Positions 44,278 to 53,269 of a DNA stretch of 64,000 nt are shown in pieces (positions within the stretch are counted from its first letter, which is position 1; each line of letters opens with the position of its first letter). Origin of the DNA: Stappia sp. MMSF_3263 (lineage in GTDB: Bacteria > Pseudomonadota > Alphaproteobacteria > Rhizobiales > Stappiaceae); assembly GCF_030733745.1 (NCBI RefSeq), contig NZ_JASHIK010000005.1, positions 1-64,000 on the forward strand, written 5' to 3'. Made by a program: the position numbers and the translations under genes. Below the pieces are notes generated by a model. That model was given only the letters and a program-made list of their open reading frames with translations, did not search any database and was not told where the DNA came from.

Positions 44278-45417
44278 ATGACCAAGAAGACATTCGCAAA
44301 AACGATCCTGCTGACAGGTGCTGCAGTCCTTGCCCTGTCCTTGCCGCTCGCGGCCCAGGAGGTGCCGGCAGGGGCCAAGGAGCGTGGCTACTTCCTGCTG
44401 CCGGAGCTGCATGAAATGGTGCCGGCCGAACGGGTCGCCATGGATGCGTTCATGAAGTCCGTGGTTGCCGAGCCGGTCGCCAGCACCAGGACGTTCGACA
44501 AGCCGCTTCGCATCGCCTTGATGTTCCCGAGCCTTGAAACCTCGGACGCGTGGGCCCGTCTCAACATCTCGACCCGCAAGCGGCTCGAGGAGCTCGGCGT
44601 ACCTTTCGAGATCACCGAGTTCATGATCAAGCCGGACGAGCACGACCGCCAGGGCGCGCAGGTCGAGCAGGTGCTGGCCGGCAACTTCGACTATGTCGTG
44701 ATAGGCCCGTCCGAGTACCAGGTGCAGAAGTCCAACATCTCCCGTCTGGCAGAGAGCCTGCCGACGCTGGTGATGAATGTCGTCAATCCCTTCGTGGATA
44801 CCTACGGCACCGAAAAGCAACCCATCACCCATGTCGGTTTCGACCACACGATCGGCGCCGAGGCGCTGTGCCGCTGGGTGATCGGCGAGACGGGCGGGGA
44901 AGGCACGTTCGCGCTGGTTCGCTACATTCCCGGGCTCATCGACGGCCAGCGTTCGGATCACTTCGCCGACTGCGTCACCAAGAACTCCAACATGAAGCTG
45001 GTTGGCGAATTCGAGGCGAACGGCGACCGTGAACTCGCCTTCAGCGGCGCCAACGCGCTTCTGAGCCGCTATCCCGACATCAAGATGCTGCACGCGGGCA
45101 ACACCGCCGTGGCGCTTGGCGTGCTGGCCGCCGCAACGGAACGCGGCGTTCTGGACGAGGTCATCATCAATGGCTGGGGCGGCGGTGCCGACGAGCTGAA
45201 GTCGATCAAGGAGGGCGGTCTGAAGGTGACGGCGTTCCGGGTCAATGACGACTGGGGCGTTGCGGTCGCCGAAGCCATTCGGGCCCATGCGCAGGGAGAT
45301 CCCGTGCCGGTGGTCCTGGCCGCGACGATCAAGCCGCTGGACTACAAGATGTCGAGCGAGGCAATCGACGCGGAAACCGCGCATGCCTTCCGCTACTCGG
45401 GCCAGCTCGACCGCTGA
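44278..45417 (+). CDS. Sugar ABC transporter substrate-binding protein
   Basis: A 379-residue type 1 periplasmic binding protein with a Sec signal (TILLTGAAVLALSLPLAAQ). It resembles the RbsB/LsrB/TorT group but has a longer N-terminal region (EVPAGAKERGYFLLPELHE) before the usual core start LRIALMFPSLETSDAW. It delivers the sugar to the single permease encoded just upstream. The signal substance is not predictable. Confidence 0.84.
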   Translation: MTKKTFAKTILLTGAAVLALSLPLAAQEVPAGAKERGYFLLPELHEMVPAERVAMDAFMKSVVAEPVASTRTFDKPLRIALMFPSLETSDAWARLNISTRKRLEELGVPFEITEFMIKPDEHDRQGAQVEQVLAGNFDYVVIGPSEYQVQKSNISRLAESLPTLVMNVVNPFVDTYGTEKQPITHVGFDHTIGAEALCRWVIGETGGEGTFALVRYIPGLIDGQRSDHFADCVTKNSNMKLVGEFEANGDRELAFSGANALLSRYPDIKMLHAGNTAVALGVLAAATERGVLDEVIINGWGGGADELKSIKEGGLKVTAFRVNDDWGVAVAEAIRAHAQGDPVPVVLAATIKPLDYKMSSEAIDAETAHAFRYSGQLDR

Positions 45418-45429
45418 GCGCCGCCTCCT

Positions 45430-45454
45430 GCAGGGGCCGCGTCGCGGCCCCTGC
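45430..45454 (+). promoter_or_regulatory. Intercistronic hairpin after sugar-binding-protein gene
   Basis: A perfect 11-bp stem (45430-45440 with 45444-45454) and a 3-nt loop start 13 nt after the stop. No T tract. Likely gives the binding protein a more abundant message than the ATPase. Confidence 0.65.
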
Positions 45455-45488
45455 CTCCAACGTTTCTGCGAACACTGGATGGCATGAC

Positions 45489-46214
45489 ATGAGCGTGGTT
45501 CTGCGCGGAATTTCCAAATCCTACGGGCAGGTCAAAGCGATCGAGGGCATCGACCTGGAAGTGAAGGCCGGCGAGGTTGTCGGCCTGCTGGGGGACAACG
45601 GCGCGGGCAAGTCCACCTTGATGAAGGTGCTTGCCGGTGCGGTGACGCCGGACAAGGGCGTCATCGAGGTGGATGGCGAGACCTGTTCCTTTTCCAGCTC
45701 GCTGGATGCGCGCGATGCGGGCATCGCCATGCTGTACCAGGACCTGGCCCTGTTCGACGACATGCCGGTCGTGCACAACATCTTCCTCGGTCGCGAGATC
45801 ACCAACCGCTTCGGTTTCCTGAAATACGGCGAGATGCGAAAGCGCGCCCAGGAGATCGTCAACAGCTTCTCCGTGCGCCCCTTCGATGTGCGGACCCCGT
45901 CCGGGCACCTGTCGGGCGGGCAGCGGCAGGTGTCGGCGCTGGCGCGGACCACCGCCTTCGGCAGCCGCTACATCATCCTCGACGAGCCGACATCCGCCCT
46001 GAGCCCGAGTGCCAGGGACGAGGTTCTCTCCGTCGTGCGCGAACTCGCCGACAAGGGCATCGGCATCGTCATGGTCAGTCACGACCTTGGCCATGTGCGC
46101 AAGGTCTGCGACCGGGTGGCCATCCTGCATCTGGGCGGAATGGCCGGTGTGCGCGACATGGCCACCACCTCCCAGGACGAAATCATCTCCCTCATCGTTC
46201 AGGGACATGCCTGA
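45489..46214 (+). CDS. Sugar ABC transporter ATPase, single-domain
   Basis: A 241-residue ATPase with Walker A GDNGAGKST (residues 35-43), signature LSGGQRQVSALAR, Walker B IILDEPTSAL and switch VSHDLGHV. RbsA and LsrA are about 500 residues with two fused ATPase units; this protein has only one, as in the FrcA-type systems, and so should act as a homodimer. Belongs to the operon 43205-48345. Confidence 0.88.
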   Translation: MSVVLRGISKSYGQVKAIEGIDLEVKAGEVVGLLGDNGAGKSTLMKVLAGAVTPDKGVIEVDGETCSFSSSLDARDAGIAMLYQDLALFDDMPVVHNIFLGREITNRFGFLKYGEMRKRAQEIVNSFSVRPFDVRTPSGHLSGGQRQVSALARTTAFGSRYIILDEPTSALSPSARDEVLSVVRELADKGIGIVMVSHDLGHVRKVCDRVAILHLGGMAGVRDMATTSQDEIISLIVQGHA

Positions 46215-46245
46215 ACGACTTCTTCCCAAGCGAAAGGACAGTGCC

Positions 46246-46737
46246 ATGCGGCGCAACGGAATTCTCAACGTGAAACTGAGCCGGGCCATCTCCGAGATGG
46301 GTCATGACGACATTCTCCTCGTCACGGATGCCGGCTATCCGATGGCCTATGACGACCGGGTCATCGACCTGGCACTGTGCCCGGGCGTGCCGGATCTGGT
46401 GACCGTGCTGCGCGCGATCCGCCAGGAAATGTGGGTGGAAGAGTACCACATGATCGAGGACGCCAAGGAGAACAACCCGAATGCCTGGAACGGCGTTGCG
46501 GAGGTCTTCCCCGATGCCAAGGCCAGCACGCGTCCCAACAGCTGGTTCCACGAGGACGGCTATCGCGGCGCGAAATACATCGTTCGCACCGGCGCCTGGA
46601 TGCCATGGGGCAATGTCGCCCTGGTCTCGGGCATTCCCGTCCAGGAGTGGTTCAACAACACCGGTGCGCCCGTGCCGGAAAGCTGGACGGAGCGCCACGA
46701 GCTGAACGTCAAGTTCGGCAAGACCGGCGTGGAGTGA
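46246..46737 (+). CDS. RbsD/FucU-family sugar mutarotase
   Basis: A 163-residue D-ribose pyranase/fucose mutarotase family protein. The catalytic His20 is in SEMGHDDILLVTDAGYP. It interconverts ring forms of a free sugar before phosphorylation. It is some 20 residues longer than typical RbsD at the C terminus (VPESWTERHELNVKFGKTG). Operon context with an LsrK-type kinase suggests an unusual aldose or ketose. Confidence 0.86.
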   Translation: MRRNGILNVKLSRAISEMGHDDILLVTDAGYPMAYDDRVIDLALCPGVPDLVTVLRAIRQEMWVEEYHMIEDAKENNPNAWNGVAEVFPDAKASTRPNSWFHEDGYRGAKYIVRTGAWMPWGNVALVSGIPVQEWFNNTGAPVPESWTERHELNVKFGKTGVE

Positions 46738-46745
46738 GCCCCAAG

Positions 46746-47057
46746 ATGTTCGTTCAGCTGGTTCACATCCATGTGAAGCCGGATCGCATCGGGGATTTCC
46801 TCGATGCGTTCCGGATCAACTACGAAGGCACGATCCGGGAGCCGGGCAATCTTCGTTTCGACGTTCTGCAGGATCCGGAGGACGAGACGCGGTTCACCAT
46901 CGTCGAGATATTCCGCAGCGCGGAGAGCGTCGACGACCATCGCCGGACCGATCACTACAAGAAGACGGTGGCCTTGCTGGAGGACATCATGACCGGTCCG
47001 CGCAGCAAGGACATCTACCGGCTGGTGATGTCGGATCTGGCGGACGAGCGGGTTTGA
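46746..47057 (+). CDS. LsrG-like antibiotic-biosynthesis-monooxygenase-fold protein
   Basis: A 103-residue ABM-fold (dimeric ferredoxin-like) protein. Its sequence (MFVQLVHIHVKPDRIGDFLDAFRINYEG) resembles LsrG, which acts on phospho-AI-2 in enterobacteria. It starts 8 nt after the RbsD gene. LsrF is absent; the aldolase encoded next may take its place. Confidence 0.8.
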   Translation: MFVQLVHIHVKPDRIGDFLDAFRINYEGTIREPGNLRFDVLQDPEDETRFTIVEIFRSAESVDDHRRTDHYKKTVALLEDIMTGPRSKDIYRLVMSDLADERV

Positions 47058-47061
47058 GACG

Positions 47062-48345
47062 ATGGGCGACGTGCGGATGATCAACAGATGGAACGACGAC
47101 GAGGCGCATGCCTGGTTGCGCGAGGCGGGGGAGGAGGAAGCCGAGCGCGACCTGGCCTTGCGCATCTACACGTCGCGGCTGATCGGCGGGGAGACGGACC
47201 TCGTCCTGCATGGCGGCGGCAATACCTCGGTCAAGACGCGGCGGCGAACGGCGGGGGGCGATCTCCTGCCGGTCCTGCACGTGAAGGGCAGCGGCTGGGA
47301 CCTCGGTTCCATCGAGGCTCCCGGCCTGCCGGCGCTCGAACTGGCCCCGCTCTGCGAGGCCCGTTCGGGAGCGGCTCTTACCGATCCGCAGATGGTGGCG
47401 CTGCTGCGGGCCAACCTGCTCGATCCGGCGTCGCCCAATCCGTCCATCGAGACCCTGCTACACGCCTTCCTGCCGGCAAAATATGTCGACCACTCCCATG
47501 CCGCGGCAGTTCTGGCGCTGGTCAACCAGCCTGATGCGGCGGCGATCGGCCGGCGTCTTTACGGACGGCGTCTCGCCATCGTGCCCTATGTGATGCCGGG
47601 CTACGACCTGTCCATCGAGGCGGCCCGGATCTTCGATGCCCATCCGGACTGCGAAGGCCTCTGGCTGGTCAATCACGGCCTCTTCACCTTCGGGGAAACG
47701 GCGCGCCAGTCCTATGAGCGGATGATCGAGTTCGTGAACATTGCGGAGGTGCACCTGGCCGAGCATGGCGTGCGTCTCGTTCCGCCGCTTGCCCCGCGCG
47801 GCGATACCGCCGAGAGCCGGGCCTTTCGCGATCGTCTGTCGGCGCGTATCCAGGCGGCCGGCCCCGCCTTCGCTTCTGGCGTTTCGCTCGATTTTCGTGC
47901 GGATGCGGCCATCGACACCCTCCTGCAGCAGCCGGACCTGGTGGAGATCACCGGCCGCGGTACGATCACCCCGGATCACGTCATCCGGGTCAAGCCGTTC
48001 CCCCTGGTTCTCGAGGGGAGCGAAAGCGCGGAGGAACTGGATGCCGCCCTTGCGGACTTCGCCAGGCGCTATGAACGTTATTTCGAGGTTCATGCGGCGC
48101 AGGCCAGCGAGCCGAAGACCATGCTCGATCCGCTGCCACGGGTGATCCTCGTGCGGGGCATGGGCCTGTTTGGTGCGGGAAAGAGCGCCGGGGAGGCGAA
48201 GATCGTCGCAGACCTTGCGTCGCAGACCGCGCGGGTCATCCAGGCGGCGGAAGCCTATGGCCGGTTCACGCCCTTGCCGACGCCGGATCTCTTCGACATG
48301 GAATACTGGTCCCTGGAACAGGCGAAGCTGCAGGGCAAGGGCTGA
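47062..48345 (+). CDS. Class II aldolase-type protein (sugar phosphate lyase)
   Basis: A 427-residue protein resembling the aldolase half of bifunctional rhamnulose/erythrulose-phosphate aldolase-dehydrogenases. The metal histidines are present: HSH in YVDHSHAAAVLAL, and WLVNHGLFTFG. The dehydrogenase half of the usual fusion is missing, although the C-terminal tail (LPRVILVRGMGLFGAGKS..) is the linker to it. It should cleave the kinase product of the pathway, closing the operon. Alternatively a dedicated lyase without a dehydrogenase step. Confidence 0.78.
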   Translation: MGDVRMINRWNDDEAHAWLREAGEEEAERDLALRIYTSRLIGGETDLVLHGGGNTSVKTRRRTAGGDLLPVLHVKGSGWDLGSIEAPGLPALELAPLCEARSGAALTDPQMVALLRANLLDPASPNPSIETLLHAFLPAKYVDHSHAAAVLALVNQPDAAAIGRRLYGRRLAIVPYVMPGYDLSIEAARIFDAHPDCEGLWLVNHGLFTFGETARQSYERMIEFVNIAEVHLAEHGVRLVPPLAPRGDTAESRAFRDRLSARIQAAGPAFASGVSLDFRADAAIDTLLQQPDLVEITGRGTITPDHVIRVKPFPLVLEGSESAEELDAALADFARRYERYFEVHAAQASEPKTMLDPLPRVILVRGMGLFGAGKSAGEAKIVADLASQTARVIQAAEAYGRFTPLPTPDLFDMEYWSLEQAKLQGKG

Positions 48346-48462
48346 GGCGGTATTGCGCCTCCCACGCGGAAACCGCCCCCTTGGCTTGGCGTCCGTGCGG
48401 AAGGCGGGACCTGACGGCTTCTGATTTCAAGATGCGACCGCCAGGGCAGGGCATTGGCTGCC

Positions 48463-49206
48463 CTATGGCTTTGCATCCGCCAGCGCCGCGTGGCCTGCTG
48501 TGGCCGTCACGTCATCGCCAGGACCTGCCGGCGAGAGTGCCGCGATGACGGCATCGGTCGTCCGCTGGACATGCACGGAAATGATGCCGGCCGCCCGTTC
48601 CACGTCCCTTGCCATGGCCGCCTCGAACAGCGCCTCGTGCTCGGCATGGATGTTTCTGGTCCAGACCGTCTTGATGCGGCTGAAGCGGCGGTAGCGCTCG
48701 TGCTGGCGGAAGAGCTGTTCGCGCAGCCTCAAGAGCCACGCCGAACCGCAGGCCGAGACGGTTGCATCGTGAAAGGCCGAGTTGTGCTTTTCCCACAGGT
48801 CGAGTGCCTTGATACCCTGGTCCTCGCCGGTCTCGAGCCGCGAGAGGCGGTGATAGGTGGTGATCAGCCGCTCTTCCCACGCCGTGTCGCCGCGTGGAAT
48901 AGAGCGCGACAGCGCCTCGACCTCGAGCAGCTTGCGCAAGTCGCCGATCTCCGCCGCATCATGCACGGAGATCGGAGCCACGACGAAACCGCGCTGGCCG
49001 ATGACGTTGACGAGATGATCGCCGGACAGGCGCGAGAGCGCCTCGCGCAGGGGTGCCGCGCCAAAGCCGTAGCGCTTGCGCAGGATGTCGATCTTCAGCT
49101 TCTCGCCCGGCTTGAGAATGCCGGATACGATATCTTCCCGGATCGTGCGATAGGCACGTTCCGCGATGGTCTTCTCCGGACCCTGTGAATCAGCGCTCAA
49201 GCCCAA
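48463..49206 (-). CDS. GntR-family regulator with FCD domain
   Basis: A 247-residue regulator with a winged helix-turn-helix (ERAYRTIREDIVSGILKPGEKL, GAAPLREALSRL) and a C-terminal FCD all-helical ligand domain (metal site in HNSAFHDA and HAEHEALFEA). FCD regulators typically respond to organic acids. It is divergent from the TRAP/catabolic operon and very probably represses it via the ATATCGAT boxes at 49270-49310 and 52155-52194. Confidence 0.9.
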   Translation of the reverse strand: MGLSADSQGPEKTIAERAYRTIREDIVSGILKPGEKLKIDILRKRYGFGAAPLREALSRLSGDHLVNVIGQRGFVVAPISVHDAAEIGDLRKLLEVEALSRSIPRGDTAWEERLITTYHRLSRLETGEDQGIKALDLWEKHNSAFHDATVSACGSAWLLRLREQLFRQHERYRRFSRIKTVWTRNIHAEHEALFEAAMARDVERAAGIISVHVQRTTDAVIAALSPAGPGDDVTATAGHAALADAKP

Positions 49207-49269
49207 GCCTCCTGCCCATTATTTTGATAGCCTTTCGCAGAGGATACGCCAATCTGGCAAAAGTGCAAT

Positions 49270-49310
49270 AATATCGATTTTTTGTTTGACAGTGTAAAAA
49301 TATCGATATT
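49270..49310. promoter_or_regulatory. GntR operator pair, copy 1
   Basis: Two boxes with an ATATCGAT core: AATATCGATTTTTTGTT at 49270-49286 and AAAAATATCGATATT at 49296-49310. The latter contains the perfect palindrome AATATCGATATT (49299-49310). They lie in the divergent promoter of the GntR gene and the TRAP genes. A near-identical pair is found before the second TRAP unit at 52155. Confidence 0.78.
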
Positions 49311-49358
49311 CACTCGCGCTCCGATCGCCAACAGCGAGTTGAGGCAAGGGAGATGCGT

Positions 49359-49928
49359 ATGGCTGCGCCGGGGAAGGCTGACGAAAGCAATGGATTTCGC
49401 GCCCGGTTGATGCGGATGAGCGATGCCGTGGCCTGGGTCGAGGCGCGTTTCGCCGGCGCGATCGTTGTCGCCATTCTGGGGCTTCTGCTTGCCAATGTCG
49501 TGTCCCGCGCCTTCGGCCGTCCGTTGATTTGGACGGACGAGCTCGCCGTCTACCTGATGGTTCTCGGTGCGTTTGCCGGTGCGTCGCTGGGCCTTGCCAA
49601 CCGACAGCACATTGCCGTCACGCTTGTGTCCGATGGACTGGGGGAGCACGTTCGCAAGATACTGGCGCGCGTCGTCGATACGGTCCTCCTCGCCCTGTTC
49701 GCGCTTTTCGCCTGGATGCTGTGGAACTGGTTCGATCCGCTTGGCGTGCTCGCGGCGGAAGACCTCCAGGCCTATTCGCTGAAGAGCTTCAACTTCCTCT
49801 ATCAGGAGCCGACGACGACGCTTGGTATGCGCAAGGTCTGGTTCTGGCTCATTCTCCCCGTCTTCTGCCTGACGGGGATCGTCCATGTACTCGCCCGTTT
49901 CGGCGCCGTTTCGGAGCGCGCGCAATGA
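49359..49928 (+). CDS. TRAP transporter small membrane subunit, DctQ family
   Basis: A 189-residue membrane protein with four hydrophobic segments and a DctQ-type core (LLLANVVSRAFGRPLIWTDELAVYL). The ATG at 49359 is placed 6 nt after AAGGGAG; ATG 49353 abuts that site. It overlaps the DctM gene as ATGA. It works with the binding protein encoded at 52256, which is in a separate transcription unit with a duplicate operator. Confidence 0.87.
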   Translation: MAAPGKADESNGFRARLMRMSDAVAWVEARFAGAIVVAILGLLLANVVSRAFGRPLIWTDELAVYLMVLGAFAGASLGLANRQHIAVTLVSDGLGEHVRKILARVVDTVLLALFALFAWMLWNWFDPLGVLAAEDLQAYSLKSFNFLYQEPTTTLGMRKVWFWLILPVFCLTGIVHVLARFGAVSERAQ

Positions 49929-51199
49929 TCGGCGGCGGTTTCTTTCTCGCGTTCCTGATCGCCGGTGTGCCGATCGCCTTCGCGCTGATGGCGCTTGCCG
50001 TCGTCATCATTCTCGCGAGCGGCAATTACATCCTGTTCCAGAGCTTCCCGCAGCAGTTCTTCGGCGGGCTCGAGAACTACGGATTGCTGGCGCTGCCGCT
50101 GTTCATCCTCCTGGGCGAGTTCATGAACGAGGGCGGCATCGGCCGGCGGCTGATGGCCTTCGCCATGGCGCTGCTCGGCCCGGTGCGCGGCGGGCTTGCC
50201 TATGTCAATCTCGTTGCCAACATGATGATGGCCTCGATCCTCGGCTCGACAGTGGCGCAGATCACCATCATGTCGCGTATCGCCGTTCCCGAGATGGAGC
50301 GGGCGGGCTATCCGCGCGATGTTTCGGTGGCGATCACCGCGGCCGGGGGCATGCTGGCGCCGATCATCCCGCCCTCGATGATGTTCATCATCTTCGGCGT
50401 CATTGCCCAGCTTCCGATCGGCGACCTGTTTATCGCCGGCATCGTGCCGGGCGTCATCCTGTTCCTCGCCTTCCTGGCTGTTATCGCCTGGCTCGGGCAC
50501 CGGTACAACTTCCCGAAAAGCGGGAAACTGGAACTGCGCGAGCGCGCCGTCGCGGTGCGCGACGCGCTGCCGGCGGCGGCCATTCCCGTCGTCATCATCG
50601 GTTCGATCCTCGGCGGCATCGCGACGCCGACGGAAGCGGCCGCCGTCGCCTCGGTCGCTGCCGTCATCGTCGGCATGTTCGTTTATCGCGAGATGTCGGT
50701 GAACGACATCTGGCCCGCCTTCATGCGGGCCGCCGCGTCCTCCGCCGTCGTCCTGTTCCTGATTGCCGCCGCGGGACTGTTCTCCTGGGTCATCACCTTC
50801 GAGAACGTGCCGGCGATCGTGTCTGCCTGGGTGCAGTCGCTGACGACATCGCCGATCGTCTTCCTGCTGACGATCAACCTGATCCTGCTCTTCCTCGGCA
50901 TGGTGACGGATCCGATCCCGGCGATCATTCTCGTCGTGCCGGTGTTCCTGCCGGTGGCGACGGGCGTCTACGGCATCGATCCGTTCCAGTTCGGTGTCAT
51001 CGTCTGCCTCAACCTGACGGCGGGCCTGCTGACGCCGCCTGTCGGCACGGGCCTGTTCACCGCCGCGCTGATGGGCAATGTGCGGGCCGAGCGGCTGGCG
51101 CGGCTGATCCTGCCCTTCTTCCTCGCGGTCGCGCTCGTCATCGTCGCCCTGTCGCTGTTTCCGATGCTCTCGACCGGCCTTGGGGCCGCGCTGCAATGA
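49925..51199 (+). CDS. TRAP transporter large membrane subunit, DctM family
   Basis: A 424-residue carrier with some 11-12 hydrophobic segments and the motifs PLFILLGEFMNEGGIGRRL, MSRIAVPEMERAGYPRDVSVAITAAGG, IIPPSMMFIIFG and PIPAIILVVPVFLPV. Translationally coupled to DctQ upstream and to the dehydrogenase downstream (ATGA overlap). Confidence 0.92.
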   Translation: MIGGGFFLAFLIAGVPIAFALMALAVVIILASGNYILFQSFPQQFFGGLENYGLLALPLFILLGEFMNEGGIGRRLMAFAMALLGPVRGGLAYVNLVANMMMASILGSTVAQITIMSRIAVPEMERAGYPRDVSVAITAAGGMLAPIIPPSMMFIIFGVIAQLPIGDLFIAGIVPGVILFLAFLAVIAWLGHRYNFPKSGKLELRERAVAVRDALPAAAIPVVIIGSILGGIATPTEAAAVASVAAVIVGMFVYREMSVNDIWPAFMRAAASSAVVLFLIAAAGLFSWVITFENVPAIVSAWVQSLTTSPIVFLLTINLILLFLGMVTDPIPAIILVVPVFLPVATGVYGIDPFQFGVIVCLNLTAGLLTPPVGTGLFTAALMGNVRAERLARLILPFFLAVALVIVALSLFPMLSTGLGAALQ

Positions 51200-52125
51200 C
51201 CCGCGTTGCGGTCATCGGAGGGGGGCTGATCGGGGCGGGCTGGGCCGCAGCCTTCGCCGGTGCGGGCCTGGAAACGCGGGTCGTCGATCCGGATCCGGGA
51301 GCATCCGACCGCGTTGCCGCCACCTGGGAGCAGGCGCGTGCGGTGCTCGCCCGGCTCGGCAATCTCGCAGACGGGGCAGGGCCGCCGGTGGTGGTCGCGA
51401 CATTTCCGCAAGACGGCGCCGACCTTGTCCAGGAGGCCCTGTCAGAGAGCCTCGATCTGAAGCAGCGTGTTCTTGCCGATGTCGAGCAAAGGGTCGGGCC
51501 GGAGACGGTCATCGCCTCGTCCTCTTCCAGCTTCACTGCCGATGCCATCGCGGCTGGGCTGGCGCGACCGGACCGGCTTCTGATCGGCCATCCCTGCAAT
51601 CCGCCTTATCTGATGCCGGTGGTCGAGATCGCCGGTGGCACCGCCACCTCGGCCGATGCGATGGCGAGGGCGCGCGCGATCTACGAGGCGATGGGCAAGA
51701 CGGTTCTGGCACTGAAGAAACCGGTCGCCGGGCATCTGGTCAACCGGCTGCAGGCGGCCTTGTGGCGCGAGGCCGTGCATCTCGTCGCCACCGGGGCGGC
51801 GAGCCTTGAGGACACCGAGCGTGCCGTGACCGAGGCGCTGGCGCCGCGCTGGTGCCGGCTTGGCCCGATGAGCGTCTTCGCGCTGGCCGGCGCCGAGCGT
51901 GGCATGGCGGGCTTTCTCGAGGCACTCGGCCCGCAGTTCCAGGCGCTGTTCGACGATCTCGGCGCGCCGGTTCTCGATGCCGACACCTGCAGGACCATCG
52001 CCGAGGCCTACGAGGCGGCGGACCTGCCGCCGCTTGCCGGAATCGCCGCCGACCGCGACGCGACCATGCCGGTCCTGCTCGAACAGGTGGCGAGGATGAA
52101 CCGCGAGCGCGACAGCGCCCTCTAA
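51196..52125 (+). CDS. 3-hydroxyacyl-CoA dehydrogenase-family oxidoreductase
   Basis: A 309-residue NAD-dependent dehydrogenase with the Rossmann motif VIGGGLIGAGW (residues 6-16) and the HCDH C-terminal domain. The catalytic region IGHPCNPPYLMPVVEI carries the His used by gulonate, carnitine and hydroxyacyl dehydrogenases. Such stand-alone members often oxidise hydroxy-acids rather than CoA esters. Coupled to the TRAP permease by ATGA overlap, so it probably acts early on the imported compound. Confidence 0.83.
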   Translation: MTRVAVIGGGLIGAGWAAAFAGAGLETRVVDPDPGASDRVAATWEQARAVLARLGNLADGAGPPVVVATFPQDGADLVQEALSESLDLKQRVLADVEQRVGPETVIASSSSSFTADAIAAGLARPDRLLIGHPCNPPYLMPVVEIAGGTATSADAMARARAIYEAMGKTVLALKKPVAGHLVNRLQAALWREAVHLVATGAASLEDTERAVTEALAPRWCRLGPMSVFALAGAERGMAGFLEALGPQFQALFDDLGAPVLDADTCRTIAEAYEAADLPPLAGIAADRDATMPVLLEQVARMNRERDSAL

Positions 52126-52154
52126 AATAACGAGAAAATTTCTTTCTTTGCAGA

Positions 52155-52194
52155 AATATCGATTTTTTGTTGATCTCGGAAAAATATCGATATT
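52155..52194. promoter_or_regulatory. GntR operator pair, copy 2
   Basis: AATATCGATTTTTTGTT at 52155-52171 and AAAAATATCGATATT at 52180-52194, matching copy 1 base for base in both boxes with a 1-bp difference in spacing. It lies in the 130-nt gap before the TRAP binding-protein gene and should place the second operon under the same GntR protein. Confidence 0.8.
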
Positions 52195-52255
52195 TTATGA
52201 AGCCACGGCCGGCGACCTCTTATCTGCACGGCTGAGCAAAACGGGGAGGTAGGAC

Positions 52256-53224
52256 ATGCAACGCTTCAAAGGCGCCGCGCTGGCGGCATCCATCCTGGCA
52301 ATGACCGCCGGTTCGGCGACCGCCGAGCAGTACCGGCTCGGATTGATCACGCCGCCGCCGCACCAGTGGACGGTGACCGCGACCGCCGCCGCCGAGGAAA
52401 TCAAGGCCCGCACCGAGGGCCGGGTCGAGATCCTGGTGTTCCCGTCGGGCCAGCTCGGCAACGAGGCGCAGATGCTGCAGCAGCTGCAGACCGGCGTGAT
52501 GGACTTCGCGTTCTTCACGCTTGGCGAGTTCGCCAACCGCGATCCCAATTACGGCATCTTCCTTGCCCCCTATATCGTCAAGGACGTGGCCGGCGCGCGC
52601 GAGCTGCTGAAGGGCAAGACCGCGACGAAGCTGCTGGATGGCATGAGCAATTTCGGCCTCGTCGGTCTCGGTTGGGGCATGGCCGGCATGCGCATGATCG
52701 TCACCCGGGGCGAGACCGCGACGGTCGAGGACCTGAAGGGCAAGAAGATCCGCACGATCCCCTTCGCGCCGGAACTTGCCTTTTGGGAGGGGCTTGGCGC
52801 GGCGCCGACGCCGATGCCGTTGCCGGCGCTCTATGACGCCTTCGCCAACGGCCAGGTCGACGGCATGCAGATCGACGTCGAAGGCACCTGGAACTCGAAA
52901 TATTACGACCATGCCGGATCCATCGTGATCTCCGACCACATGATGTTCCCGATGGCCGCCATCGCCTCGGGGCGCAAGTGGGGCACGATTGCGGAAGCCG
53001 ACCGCGCCGTCGTCGAGGAGGTCTTCGCGGAGCGGCTCGACACGCTGGTCGCCGGCTATGCCGGGATCGACGCCGACTACCGCGCCAAGCTGGAAACGAC
53101 CGATGTTCCGGTCATCCAGGTCGGCCGCGAGTGGTTCGGAGATTCCGTGGACCAGTGGTACGCCCGCTGGCGCGAGGAAGCACCGCTCCTCAAGGAGCTT
53201 GAAGCCGAAGCTTCCGGGATGTGA
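52256..53224 (+). CDS. TRAP transporter substrate-binding protein, DctP family
   Basis: A 322-residue periplasmic binding protein with a Sec signal (ALAASILAMTAGSATAEQ) and DctP motifs (FPSGQLGNEAQMLQQLQTGVMDF, LKGKKIRTI, GQVDGMQ). It belongs to the TRAP membrane pair encoded at 49359-51199, but is separated from it by a dehydrogenase gene and its own GntR operator pair. First gene of the catabolic operon; likely ligand is an organic acid linked to the meta-cleavage pathway. Confidence 0.9.
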   Translation: MQRFKGAALAASILAMTAGSATAEQYRLGLITPPPHQWTVTATAAAEEIKARTEGRVEILVFPSGQLGNEAQMLQQLQTGVMDFAFFTLGEFANRDPNYGIFLAPYIVKDVAGARELLKGKTATKLLDGMSNFGLVGLGWGMAGMRMIVTRGETATVEDLKGKKIRTIPFAPELAFWEGLGAAPTPMPLPALYDAFANGQVDGMQIDVEGTWNSKYYDHAGSIVISDHMMFPMAAIASGRKWGTIAEADRAVVEEVFAERLDTLVAGYAGIDADYRAKLETTDVPVIQVGREWFGDSVDQWYARWREEAPLLKELEAEASGM

Positions 53225-53246
53225 CGTTCGCATTTCATATCCCGCA

Positions 53247-53269
53247 CACGGGCGGCGCTGTCGCCCGTG
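53247..53269 (+). promoter_or_regulatory. Intercistronic hairpin after the TRAP binding-protein gene
   Basis: An 8-bp stem (CACGGGCG 53247-53254, CGCCCGTG 53262-53269) with a 7-nt loop, 22 nt after the stop. No T run. Same placement as the hairpins behind the other binding-protein genes in the window. Confidence 0.5.

Noticed and set aside
49885-52125. A 746-codon plus-strand frame covering the DctM and dehydrogenase genes
   Set aside because: Only its last part (51196-52125) encodes a recognisable protein; the rest is out of frame with DctM.
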